DNA of 36,809 nt. Origin: DATHYZ01 sp035458865 (GTDB lineage: Bacteria; Chloroflexota; Limnocylindria; Limnocylindrales; CSP1-4). The translations under genes and the position numbers were made by a program. The stretch spans positions 1 through 36,809 of the forward strand of contig DATHYZ010000010.1 in NCBI GenBank assembly GCA_035458865.1, read 5' to 3'. The notes beneath the pieces are model-generated. The model was given only the letters and a program-made list of their open reading frames with translations, did not search any database and was not told the origin of the DNA. Shown one piece after another: positions 22,181 through 28,875 of this stretch. Within the stretch, counting starts at the first letter, position 1; each line of letters begins with the position of its first letter.

Positions 22181-22199
22181 CGGGTCCGGCCGGGACCCG
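22181..22199. promoter_or_regulatory. Inverted repeat at the MBL/aldolase promoter (operator candidate)
   Basis: CGGGTCC-GGCCG-GGACCCG is a perfect 7+5+7 inverted repeat. Relative to the aldolase -10 (22207-22212) it covers the -35 position; for the minus-strand gene it lies at and after the predicted start site. It could also form an RNA hairpin in the leader of the MBL gene. Confidence 0.4.
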
Positions 22200-22206
22200 A
22201 CACGCC

Positions 22207-22213
22207 TACGATA
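22207..22213. promoter_or_regulatory. Symmetrical bidirectional -10 element
   Basis: The sequence CCTACGATAGG (22205-22215) contains TACGAT on the plus strand (22207-22212, 6 nt before the aldolase ATG) and TATCGT on the minus strand (22213-22208). The plus transcript would be leaderless; the minus transcript would have a leader of about 50 nt with a Shine-Dalgarno. Confidence 0.45.
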
Positions 22214-22218
22214 GGCCC

Positions 22219-22908
22219 ATGAGCGACGCCCGGACCGACCCTGCACCGACGCCCGCAACGGCTGCGGACGGACGACCGCCGCTCCCGTCAGCGGTGGCGG
22301 AGGGGCGGCTGATCGCCATCGCCCGCCGGCGCGACCCCGCGGCCATGCCCGCCCTTGCGGCGGCGCTCGTGGCCGGCGGCATCCACGTCCTGGAGCTGAC
22401 CGTGGACGGCGATGGAGCGCTCGAAGCGATCACCGACCTGGCCGGCCGCCACGGCCCCGACGAGCTGCTCCTGGGAGCCGGCACGGTCCTCGACGCGGCG
22501 ATGGCGGCGCGGGCGGTGGAGGCCGGGGCGCGCTTCATCGTGTCGCCCACGCTCGAGCGCGACGTCCTGGGCTGGTGCGTCGGGCACGGCGTCCCATGCC
22601 TGCCCGGGGCCTTCACGCCGACCGAGGTCCTGGCGGCGTGGCGGGCCGGCGCGGCGGCGGTGAAGCTCTTCCCGGCCTCGGCCCTCGGCCCGTCGTTCGT
22701 CCGCGAGCTCCGAGGGCCCCTGCCCGGCATCCCGCTCGTCCCGACCGGCGGGATCGACGTCGCCGCAGCCGGCGCCTTCCTCGCGGCCGGTGCCGCTGCC
22801 GTCGGCGTCGGCGGCTGGCTCACCGGCGTCGGCGAGCCCGATGCGGTCCGCGGTCGAGCGGCCCAGCTCGTCCAGGTCGCCGTCGCAGCCGCGCGGCCCG
22901 GGGCCTGA
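22219..22908 (+). CDS. KDPG/KHG aldolase-like protein (Eda family)
   Basis: 229 residues, class I aldolase of the Eda/DgoA family, which cleaves 2-keto-3-deoxy-6-phosphogluconate to pyruvate and glyceraldehyde-3-phosphate. Catalytic Glu59 (HVLELT), Schiff-base Lys149 (AAVKLFPASALGP), GAGTV (87-91), and ARFIVSP (105-111) match. The phosphate or carboxylate-binding Arg of the ELTLRT motif (E. coli Arg49) is Asp63 here (ELTVDGDGA), so substrate preference may differ. The first 25 residues are an unconserved Ala/Pro/Thr-rich tail. Preceded by a leaderless-type promoter; no Entner-Doudoroff dehydratase is in the window. Confidence 0.88.
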   Translation: MSDARTDPAPTPATAADGRPPLPSAVAEGRLIAIARRRDPAAMPALAAALVAGGIHVLELTVDGDGALEAITDLAGRHGPDELLLGAGTVLDAAMAARAVEAGARFIVSPTLERDVLGWCVGHGVPCLPGAFTPTEVLAAWRAGAAAVKLFPASALGPSFVRELRGPLPGIPLVPTGGIDVAAAGAFLAAGAAAVGVGGWLTGVGEPDAVRGRAAQLVQVAVAAARPGA

Positions 22909-23040
22909 AGGGGCTTGCATCGGGTCGCTAGACTTCCCGACGAACGGACCGCCCGTGTCCACGCCGGGAGCAGCACGCACTATCGACCGAGCCCAGCCCG
23001 CGGCCCCAGGCCGCCGCCATCCACTGGATGGGACCGTCGC

Positions 23041-23061
23041 GCCCGGCGGAGGGAGCCGGGC
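23041..23061 (+). other. Hairpin with Shine-Dalgarno-like loop before the small membrane gene
   Basis: GCCCGGC / GCCGGGC, a 7-bp stem with the loop GGAGGGA, followed 10 nt later by the true ribosome site CGGAGGG (23071-23077) of GTG 23086. The 177-bp gap (22909-23085) holds in addition only a weak TAGACT hexamer at 22929-22934. Confidence 0.4.
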
Positions 23062-23085
23062 CACCACCTACGGAGGGACTGACTC

Positions 23086-23514
23086 GTGAACAGCGTCGCC
23101 CGGCCAACGGGCATCACCATCCTGGCCATCCTCGCCCTGATCGGCGGGATCTTCGGGGCCCTCGCCGGCCTCGCCCTGCTCTTCGGCGGCGCCCTCATCG
23201 GTGGCGCCATCGGTGGCGCGGAGGGGGCCGCGTTCGGCGGCCTCGCCTTCATCCTCGGCCTGATCACGCTCGCGGGCGCCGGGCTCTACCTTGCCTTCGC
23301 CTACGGGTCATGGACGGCCAAGACCTATGGCTGGGCGCTCGGGATCATCGGCGCGCTCTGGAGCATCGTCACGCAGGCCATCACGGTCCTGCTGTCCGGC
23401 GACATCGTGGGGACCCTGATCAGCTTCAGCACGATCGTCAGCCTGGCCATTCCGATCATCATCCTGTACTACCTGAACACGCCGAACGTGAAGGCCTACT
23501 TCGGCCGAGCCTAG
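23086..23514 (+). CDS. Small hydrophobic membrane protein, function unknown
   Basis: 142 residues, about four membrane helices: ITILAILALIGGIFGALAGLALLF, a Gly/Ala-rich AAFGGLAFILGLITLAGAGLYLAFAYGSW, WALGIIGALWSIVTQAITVLL and FSTIVSLAIPIIILYYLNTPNVKAYFGRA. The terminal phrase Y-Y-L-N-x-P-x-V-x-x-Y-F is frequent in small actinobacterial and Chloroflexota membrane proteins of this type, which have no known role. Start GTG 23086 is fixed by GGAGGG 8 nt upstream. Followed by hairpins. Confidence 0.85.
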   Translation: MNSVARPTGITILAILALIGGIFGALAGLALLFGGALIGGAIGGAEGAAFGGLAFILGLITLAGAGLYLAFAYGSWTAKTYGWALGIIGALWSIVTQAITVLLSGDIVGTLISFSTIVSLAIPIIILYYLNTPNVKAYFGRA

Positions 23515-23524
23515 GCCCGCCCCC

Positions 23525-23582
23525 GGGTGCTCGAGCGCACCCGCGGCAGCATCCGACGCGGTCCGGTCCACCGGGCCGCGTC
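23525..23582 (+). terminator. Tandem hairpins after the small membrane gene
   Basis: Two stems directly after the stop codon: GGGTGC / GCACCC with a 6-nt loop (23525-23542), and a stem of about 12 bp, GACGCGG-t-CCGG / CCGG-g-CCGCGTC, with loop TCCA and one T.G pair (23555-23582). No T tract. Read as terminator by position. Confidence 0.5.
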
Positions 23583-23677
23583 GGCGCGTCCGGCCCCGGG
23601 GCGGTGTGGCCGGTGCGCACCACCGTCGGGCGGCCACGGTGGCGTCGGGAACGGGCCTGTGGCAGAGTGACAGCCCG

Positions 23678-23719
23678 CCGCCGGGAGCCGGCGGTGAGAC
23701 CCGTCGGCCCGAGCCGACG
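23678..23719 (+). other. Structured leader before the ferrochelatase-like gene
   Basis: Two adjacent perfect 7-bp hairpins, CCGCCGG-GAG-CCGGCGG (23678-23694) and CGTCGGC-CCGA-GCCGACG (23702-23719), end 3 nt before the ribosome site GGAGG (23723-23727). They could affect ribosome access. No known riboswitch class is recognised. Confidence 0.4.
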
Positions 23720-23737
23720 CGTGGAGGTTCGTCCCCG

Positions 23738-24778
23738 ATGCCCCGATCCGCCCGTCCCAGCAGCTCGTCGCGCAGCACGCCCGAGGACGGCCGCGTCGCC
23801 GTCCTCCTGTGTGGCTACGGCGAGGTGGAGGACAACGACGAGCTCGCCGAGTACAACGCCCGGTCGCTCCAGCTGCTGGTGAGCAAGTCGATCAAGTTCC
23901 CCGACGTCATGATCCCGTTCCTCTCGCAGCGGCTGGCCCGCCGGGCCCGCGCCGAGTACGAGCGGGCCAACCGCTTCCGCTCTCCCCACAACGACATCTT
24001 CGAGCGCCAGCGAGCCGGGATCGAGGCGGTCCTGCGCGAGCGCTTCGGGGAGCGGGTCGAGGTCTTCAAGGCCTACAACTTCATCGACGGGTTCCTGCCG
24101 GAGCAGGTCCTGCCACGGATCCGGGAGGCCGGCTACGAGCGGATCGTCATCTACCCGCTCCTGGTCGTGGACTCGGTGTACACGGGTGGGCTGTCGCTCG
24201 AGCAGGTGAACAAGGCGATCGGCGACGACGGGGCCTGGATCCGGGAGCTCCGCTACCTGCCGAGCTTCTTCGACCGGCCCGAGTACCACGAGCGCCTGGC
24301 GGAGCACATCCGAGCCGGCGTCGCACCCCTGCGGAGTCGGTACCCGACCTCGCAGATCGGCCTCGTGCTCCTGAACCACGGCTGCCCCTACAAGGCGAAG
24401 GGGTTCGAGACCGGCATCCGCGAGAGCCGCCTCCTCTTCCAGCGGGTCCGCGAGCAGCTCGTGTACGAGTACCCGAACCTGTCGATCGGCTGGATGAACC
24501 ACCCGACGCCGGGTCGCTGGACGCAGCCCGACATGCTGCAGGCGGCCAGGAACCTGGTCACGACCGGCGCCCGGGCCATCGTCTTCGCGCCGATCGGCTT
24601 CGTGACCGAGAACCACGAAACGATGCTCGACGTCGGCTACACCATCGAGAAGCTGGGCCAGGTCCACCCGGACGTCGAGACCCTCCACCTCCCGAGCCTG
24701 AACGACGACGAGGGGTTCCTGCGGATGGCGGCCGACTGGATCCAGCCCCTGGTCGAGCAGGTGGTCGGGCCCGCCTGA
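23738..24778 (+). CDS. Ferrochelatase-like protein
   Basis: 346 residues. Two Rossmann-like halves of the chelatase fold. The second half carries the ferrochelatase signature: GLVLLNHGCP with His214 in the place of the metal-inserting histidine, later WMNHPTPGRWTQPDML (equivalent to the family's QSRxGxxxWLxP), and FAPIGFVTENHETMLDVGYTIEKL with His293/Glu294 at the conserved Glu of the active site. Ferrochelatase inserts Fe(II) into porphyrins at the end of haem synthesis. The N-terminal half is divergent and the usual SxHSxP reads LNHGCP, so another tetrapyrrole or metal is possible. No other haem gene is in the window. The next gene begins 14 nt downstream. Confidence 0.75.
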   Translation: MPRSARPSSSSRSTPEDGRVAVLLCGYGEVEDNDELAEYNARSLQLLVSKSIKFPDVMIPFLSQRLARRARAEYERANRFRSPHNDIFERQRAGIEAVLRERFGERVEVFKAYNFIDGFLPEQVLPRIREAGYERIVIYPLLVVDSVYTGGLSLEQVNKAIGDDGAWIRELRYLPSFFDRPEYHERLAEHIRAGVAPLRSRYPTSQIGLVLLNHGCPYKAKGFETGIRESRLLFQRVREQLVYEYPNLSIGWMNHPTPGRWTQPDMLQAARNLVTTGARAIVFAPIGFVTENHETMLDVGYTIEKLGQVHPDVETLHLPSLNDDEGFLRMAADWIQPLVEQVVGPA

Positions 24779-24792
24779 CCAGCGACTCGTCC

Positions 24793-27153
24793 ATGTCCGG
24801 GCTCCTCGTCGACCTCCGGCGTCACCAGCCCCCGGCCGACGCCGGCGGCAAGGCGCAGGGCCTCCACTGGCTCGCGGCCCACGGACACCCGGTGCCGCGG
24901 GCCTGGGTGCTGCCCGGGTCGGTCGCGGCCGGCCTGGGTGACCCGGCTCGGCGGGCGGCGATCCGGGCGGCGCTCACCACGGTCGTCGCCGAGGGTCGCC
25001 CCTACGCCGTCCGGTCGTCGGCCGACGTCGAGGACGGCGCCGAACGGTCGTTCGCCGGACAGTTCAGGACCATCCTCGACCTCGAGGGCGTCGACGCCGT
25101 CCTTGCCGCGCTCGACGAGGTCGTGGGCTCGGCGATGACCGATGGCCTGTCGACGTACCTCGGTGCGACCGCTCCCGGGGGATCCGGATCCCCCACCGTG
25201 AGCGGACCGGCGATCGGGGCCGTGGTGCAGGAGCTCGTCGTCCCGGTCGGCGCCGGCGTCGCCTTCAGCAAGAACCCGCTGACGGGACTCGACGAGGTCG
25301 TCGTGGAGGCGGTCCCGGGTCGAGGAGACCGGCTCATGTCGGGCGGCGAGACCCCGGAGCGCTGGGTGGACCGCTGGGGCGCCTGGGTCGAGCGACCGCC
25401 CGAGGGGCGGGTGCCGGACGCGGTCATGGCCGAGGTCGTCGGGGCGACCAGGAGGATCGCCGCGGCCCGTGGCGGCCCCGTGGACCTGGAGTGGGCCTGG
25501 GACGGCCGCCGAGTCTGGTGGCTGCAGGTCCGGCCGATCACCGGCCTCGAAGGGATCCGCCTCTACTCGAACCGGATCTCCCGCGAGGTCCTGCCCGGCC
25601 TCATCAAGCCGCTCGTCTGGACCGTCAACGTGCCGGTCGTCAACCGGGCCTGGATCCGCCTCCTCGAATCGCTCGTGGGACCCACCGAGCTGACGCCCGA
25701 CCGGCTCGCCCGCCGGTTCGGGGGCCGGGCCTACTTCGAGATGGGCGCCCTCGGCGACGTGTTCGAGGAGCTGGGGATGCCCCGCGAGGCCCTCGAGCTG
25801 CTCATCGGCCTGCCACCGGGGCCGGAGCGCCCGCGCTTCAGGCTGTCGGCGACCACGCTGCGCCACCTCCCCAGGATGCTCCGGGTGGCCGGGCAGCTGG
25901 CGGCCTACGGACCCACCGTGCGGCGCGAGGTCGGCGGCATCGCCGCGGCCACGCGGGCCCTCGAGGCCGTCGAGCCCGCCGACCTGGACGACGCGGCGCT
26001 GCACGGCCGGATCGAGGACCTGATGGAGCTGGGCGAGCGCGCGGCCTACGCCAACATCGTCACCCCGCTCCTCATGAACCTGTACACCCGCCTCCTGGGG
26101 CTTGGCCTGGCGGGGACGGGGGTCGACCCGCACCGGGTGGATCCGGCGAGCGACCGGACCGATCGCCACCACTACGACCCGCGGGCCGGGATCCACACTC
26201 TGGGCGAGCTGCTCGCCGGACTCACGCCCGGGGACCGGGACTCCATCCGGGAGCACGGCGTCGGCGCCCTGGTCGGTCGCCCGGACCTGGCCCCGATCCG
26301 GGACGCCCTCGACGCCTTCCTGGAGCGGTTCGGCGCGCTCTCCGACAGCGGCAACGACTTCTCCCTGCCCCGCTGGCGCGAGGAGCCCGACACGATCCTC
26401 CGGATGGCGCTCGACGAACCGAGATCGATGGGCGAGGCGGCGCTGGGCTGGGACCGGATCGCACCGTCCCTGCCCGCCCTGCAACGCCCGCTGCTCCGGC
26501 CCATCTTCGCCAAGGCCGGTGCCTACCGCGTCTACCGGGAGGCGATCAGCCTGGGCTACACGCGTGCCTACGGCCTGTTCCGGGCGACGTTCCTCGAGGC
26601 GGGCCGGCGACTCGTCGACCGCGGGGTCCTGGACGCGCCCGACGATGTCTTCTACCTGGAGCTGGCCGAGCTCGAGGCGCTCCTCCGGGACGGTGAGGCC
26701 GTGGCCGCCCGTCCGCTCGTGCTCGCCCGTCGAGAGGAGCTGGAGGAGGCGGCCGAGCTGCTCCTGCCGGACCTGATCTTCGGCGATGACTACGTGCCGT
26801 CGCGCGCAGCGGCCGCCGGCACCGAGCGCATCGTGGGCCTGGCAAGCTCCCGCGGCCATCATCGCGGTCCGGCGAGGGTGATCCGCGGCCTGGCCGAGCG
26901 CGACCGTCTCCAGCGCGGCGACGTGCTCGTGATCCCCCACTCCGACGTCGCCTGGACGCCGCTCTTCGCCAGGGCCTCCGCGGTCGTCGCCGAATCGGGC
27001 GGGATGCTCTCCCACGCCTCCATCGTCGCCCGGGAGTTCGGCATCCCCTGCGTGGTCTCGGCCACCGGCGCCTGCTCCCGGATCCCTGATGGCGCGGTCG
27101 TGACGGTGGACGGCTACCAGGGTGACGTCGTCATCGAGGCACCCGCGGCCTGA
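24793..27153 (+). CDS. PEP synthase/rifampicin phosphotransferase-like dikinase
   Basis: 786 residues. Domain order: ATP-grasp-like nucleotide domain (1-275: GGKAQGLHWLAAHG, YAVRSSADVEDGAERSFAGQFRTIL, VVQELVVPVGAGVAFSKNP, LEWAWDGRRVWWLQVRPI), a long helical middle domain (290-690), and a C-terminal swivelling phosphohistidine domain with His741 in GGMLSHASIVAREFGIPCVV. There is no C-terminal PEP/pyruvate barrel, so it is not a full PEP synthase; the architecture equals rifampicin phosphotransferase (RPH), which moves the ATP beta-phosphate onto an acceptor hydroxyl through the phosphohistidine. The middle, acceptor-binding domain is divergent, so the acceptor is unknown. Probably co-transcribed with the ferrochelatase-like gene. 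Confidence 0.85.
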   Translation: MSGLLVDLRRHQPPADAGGKAQGLHWLAAHGHPVPRAWVLPGSVAAGLGDPARRAAIRAALTTVVAEGRPYAVRSSADVEDGAERSFAGQFRTILDLEGVDAVLAALDEVVGSAMTDGLSTYLGATAPGGSGSPTVSGPAIGAVVQELVVPVGAGVAFSKNPLTGLDEVVVEAVPGRGDRLMSGGETPERWVDRWGAWVERPPEGRVPDAVMAEVVGATRRIAAARGGPVDLEWAWDGRRVWWLQVRPITGLEGIRLYSNRISREVLPGLIKPLVWTVNVPVVNRAWIRLLESLVGPTELTPDRLARRFGGRAYFEMGALGDVFEELGMPREALELLIGLPPGPERPRFRLSATTLRHLPRMLRVAGQLAAYGPTVRREVGGIAAATRALEAVEPADLDDAALHGRIEDLMELGERAAYANIVTPLLMNLYTRLLGLGLAGTGVDPHRVDPASDRTDRHHYDPRAGIHTLGELLAGLTPGDRDSIREHGVGALVGRPDLAPIRDALDAFLERFGALSDSGNDFSLPRWREEPDTILRMALDEPRSMGEAALGWDRIAPSLPALQRPLLRPIFAKAGAYRVYREAISLGYTRAYGLFRATFLEAGRRLVDRGVLDAPDDVFYLELAELEALLRDGEAVAARPLVLARREELEEAAELLLPDLIFGDDYVPSRAAAAGTERIVGLASSRGHHRGPARVIRGLAERDRLQRGDVLVIPHSDVAWTPLFARASAVVAESGGMLSHASIVAREFGIPCVVSATGACSRIPDGAVVTVDGYQGDVVIEAPAA

Positions 27154-27184
27154 GGTCCCACTCGACCACGGCGCCGGCGCGTCG

Positions 27185-27190
27185 TACGGT
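27185..27190 (+). promoter_or_regulatory. -10 element (TACGGT) of the Mut7-C gene, leaderless spacing
   Basis: TACGGT is followed by 8 nt and the ATG at 27199, within the 45-bp gap after the dikinase. No Shine-Dalgarno. Confidence 0.45.
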
Positions 27191-27198
27191 TGACCGGG

Positions 27199-28080
27199 AT
27201 GGTCGACTCCGACCGCGCCGATCCGGCCGGCCGCTCCGCCGCCACGGTGGCGGTCCGCTTCCACGGTGCGCTGGGTGACTTCCTTCCGGTGCGCCGGCGG
27301 GAGACGCTGCTCCAGCGGCCGATCGCCGGGCGCCCGTCGGTCAAGGACGTCCTGGAGGCGGCCGGCGTCCCGCACCCCGAGATCGACCGGATCGTGGTCA
27401 ACGGTCGGCTGGTCGACCCGGGCCACCGGCTCCGACCCGGGGACCGCGTCGACGCCTACCCGACCGGGCGGGCCCGGCGGGCCGGGACGTCGGCCGTGCC
27501 GCGGTTCGTCCTCGACGGCCACCTCGGGCGGCTCGCCGCGCATCTCCGGATGTGCGGCTTCGACACCGCCTACCGCCGGGACGCCGACGACGCCGAGCTG
27601 GCGGCGGTCGCGGCGGCCGAGGAGCGCGTCCTCCTGTCCCGCGACATCGGCCTGCTCAAGCGGTCGATCGTCCGGCGCGGGGCCTTCGTCCGGGCCGACC
27701 GACCGCGGGACCAGCTGGTGGAGATCCTGGGCCGGTTCGGGCTCCAGGACTCCGTCCGGCCGTTCTCGCGCTGCCTCCGCTGCAACGGCCGGCTCGAGCC
27801 GGTGGACCGGGCCTCGGTCCGGGCACTCGTGCCGCCGCGGGTCTTCGGTGAGCAGGACGCCTTCCGGCGCTGCGCGGCCTGCGGCGGCGTCTACTGGCGC
27901 GGCTCGCATCACCGGCGGATGACGCGCCTGCTCGAGGACGTCCTCGCGGAGGTCGCCGCCCGGGCTCTCGATGGCATCGGGGGCGAGCCAGAGCCGCTGA
28001 CCAACGGCTCTGGCGGAGTGGCGCTGGCGGGGACACCATCCTCCGAGACCATGGAGGAGTCGGATGTCCGACGTGCATGA
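27199..28080 (+). CDS. Mut7-C RNase domain protein with N-terminal ubiquitin-like (MoaD/ThiS) domain
   Basis: 293 residues. Residues about 15-90 form a beta-grasp domain (VAVRFHGALGDFL, VKDVLEAAGVPHPEIDRIVVNGRLVD, LRPGDRVDAYP) of the Mut7-C ubiquitin type. Residues 101-240 are Mut7-C: PRFVLDGHLGRLAAHLRMCGFDTAY with the acidic PIN-like Asp, LLSRDIGLLKR, and a zinc ribbon CLRCNGRL (Cys192/195) with CAACGGVYW (Cys225/228). Such proteins are predicted RNases; the substrate is unknown. After residue 245 the sequence becomes low-complexity and contains a hairpin-forming stretch, and the last 17 nt overlap the next gene. Confidence 0.9.
   Translation: MVDSDRADPAGRSAATVAVRFHGALGDFLPVRRRETLLQRPIAGRPSVKDVLEAAGVPHPEIDRIVVNGRLVDPGHRLRPGDRVDAYPTGRARRAGTSAVPRFVLDGHLGRLAAHLRMCGFDTAYRRDADDAELAAVAAAEERVLLSRDIGLLKRSIVRRGAFVRADRPRDQLVEILGRFGLQDSVRPFSRCLRCNGRLEPVDRASVRALVPPRVFGEQDAFRRCAACGGVYWRGSHHRRMTRLLEDVLAEVAARALDGIGGEPEPLTNGSGGVALAGTPSSETMEESDVRRA
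27987..28014 (+). other. Perfect hairpin inside the 3' end of the Mut7-C gene
   Basis: GCCAGAGCCG / CGGCTCTGGC, 10-bp perfect stem, 8-nt loop CTGACCAA. It falls in the unconserved C-terminal codons, about 50 nt before the next start codon. It may act as attenuator or as an mRNA processing or stability element between the two cistrons. Confidence 0.45.
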
Positions 28081-28330
28081 GCCGCCCGAGGCGATCGGGA
28101 CGATCACCCACTGGTTCGGTCACCTGTCGGTGGCGGCGGTCGAGCTGACCGCGCCACTGGCCGTCGGTGACCGCATCCACATCAAGGGCCACCTGACGGA
28201 CCTGGTCCAGGACGTCAGCTCGATGCAGATCGAGCACCACCAGGTGGAGCGCGCTGGTCCCGGCGAGGACGTCGCCATCGCGGTCGGCGACCACGTCCGG
28301 GAGCACGACCGGATCTACCGCGAGGCCTGA
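28064..28330 (+). CDS. Translation elongation factor-like (EF-Tu domain 2-like) small protein
   Basis: 88 residues. IGTITHWFGHLSVAAVELTAPLAVGDRIHIKGHLTDLVQ followed by SMQIEHHQVERAGPGEDVAIAV and HVREHDRIYR is the single beta-barrel resembling domain 2 of translational GTPases (peptidase U32 C-terminal and EF-Tu families). Stand-alone versions are annotated translation elongation factor-like; role unknown. Start ATG 28064 has GGAGG 5-9 nt upstream and overlaps the Mut7-C gene by 17 nt in another frame. Followed by strong hairpins. Confidence 0.85.
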   Translation: MSDVHEPPEAIGTITHWFGHLSVAAVELTAPLAVGDRIHIKGHLTDLVQDVSSMQIEHHQVERAGPGEDVAIAVGDHVREHDRIYREA

Positions 28331-28388
28331 GCCGGGCGAACGCGAGCCCGGCATCGGGGCCGGGCGGGCGTCGTGCGCCCGCGCCCGG
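28331..28388 (+). terminator. Double hairpin terminator after the EF-Tu-like gene
   Basis: GCCGGGC-GAACGCGA-GCCCGGC (28331-28352) begins right after the stop codon. A second GC stem with core CGGGCG / CGCCCG-like pairing and loop TCGTG spans about 28360-28388. Together they separate this operon from the opposing tRNA gene. Confidence 0.6.
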
Positions 28389-28403
28389 GCACGCCCTCGG
28401 CTG

Positions 28404-28418
28404 CCGGTTCGAAACCGG
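28404..28418 (-). terminator. Hairpin downstream of tRNA-Gly
   Basis: CCGGTT-TCG-AACCGG on the minus strand, 5 nt beyond the CCA end of the tRNA. Short (6 bp) but perfect; likely ends the tRNA transcript. Confidence 0.45.
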
Positions 28419-28422
28419 GAAG

Positions 28423-28498
28423 TGGAGCGGGAGACGGGGCTCGAACCCGCGACATGCAGCTTGGAAGGCTGCCGCTCTACCAGCTGAGCTACTCCCGC
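28423..28498 (-). tRNA. tRNA-Gly (anticodon UCC), CCA encoded
   Basis: Complete cloverleaf on the minus strand: acceptor GCGGGAG / CTCCCGC, D stem GCTC / GAGC, anticodon stem GCAGC / GCTGC with loop CTTCCAA (anticodon TCC, template 28463-28465), T arm with loop TTCGAGC, discriminator T and encoded CCA. UCC reads GGA and GGG glycine codons. Confidence 0.96.
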
Positions 28499-28514
28499 CC
28501 GCCGGACGCCCGCA

Positions 28515-28520
28515 AACCTA
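28515..28520 (-). promoter_or_regulatory. -10 candidate (TAGGTT) of the tRNA-Gly gene
   Basis: Minus-strand TAGGTT at 28520-28515, 16 nt before the mature 5' end, in the only A/T-richer patch of this gap. No clear -35. Confidence 0.35.
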
Positions 28521-28608
28521 CCACGACGACAGGCCCGACGGCCCTAGCGGTCGGATGGGCGCGAGCGCACCCTCGCCTGGAAGCGGTATCGCAACTCGGA
28601 GGAGACCC

Positions 28609-28776
28609 ATGCTCAAGCTGATCCTGCCGCTCCTGTTCGGCTTCGTGGTCCTGGGGATCGTCTACGTGATCCTGACCCAGGTCCTCGAGGTCGACGTGAA
28701 GGGTGAGCTGTCCCGGCGGATGGGGGCCGACATGCCGGAGGAGCTCCCCGAGGAGCTCATGGACGCCGTCGAATAG
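28609..28776 (+). CDS. 55-residue single-pass membrane protein
   Basis: 55 residues, family not recognised. One N-terminal membrane helix (LILPLLFGFVVLGIVYVILTQVL) and an acidic cytoplasmic or periplasmic tail ending MPEELPEELMDAVE. Strongly supported as a gene by GGAGGAGA 3-11 nt before the ATG and by a hairpin terminator after the stop. It stands alone between the tRNA gene and the esterase operon. Confidence 0.75.
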   Translation: MLKLILPLLFGFVVLGIVYVILTQVLEVDVKGELSRRMGADMPEELPEELMDAVE

Positions 28777-28784
28777 CCGCTCTC

Positions 28785-28848
28785 GGGGCCGGACCCGGCC
28801 CCACCTGATCCCTGACCGACACGACCGGGCGCGGGGCCCGGTCGTGTC
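28785..28848. terminator. Bidirectional double hairpin between convergent genes
   Basis: GGGGCCGG-AC-CCGGCCCC (28785-28802) and a perfect 13-bp stem GACACGACCGGGC / GCCCGGTCGTGTC with loop GCGGG (28818-28848). They lie between the 55-residue gene and the converging esterase gene and can serve both. Confidence 0.7.
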
Positions 28849-28875
28849 CCTTCTCCGACGCCGGGCGACGACGTC

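Noticed and set aside
24637..28107. 1156-codon minus-strand open frame opposite the dikinase and Mut7-C genes
   Set aside because: Crosses several real plus-strand genes, has no recognisable motif and no start context; a product of third-position GC bias.
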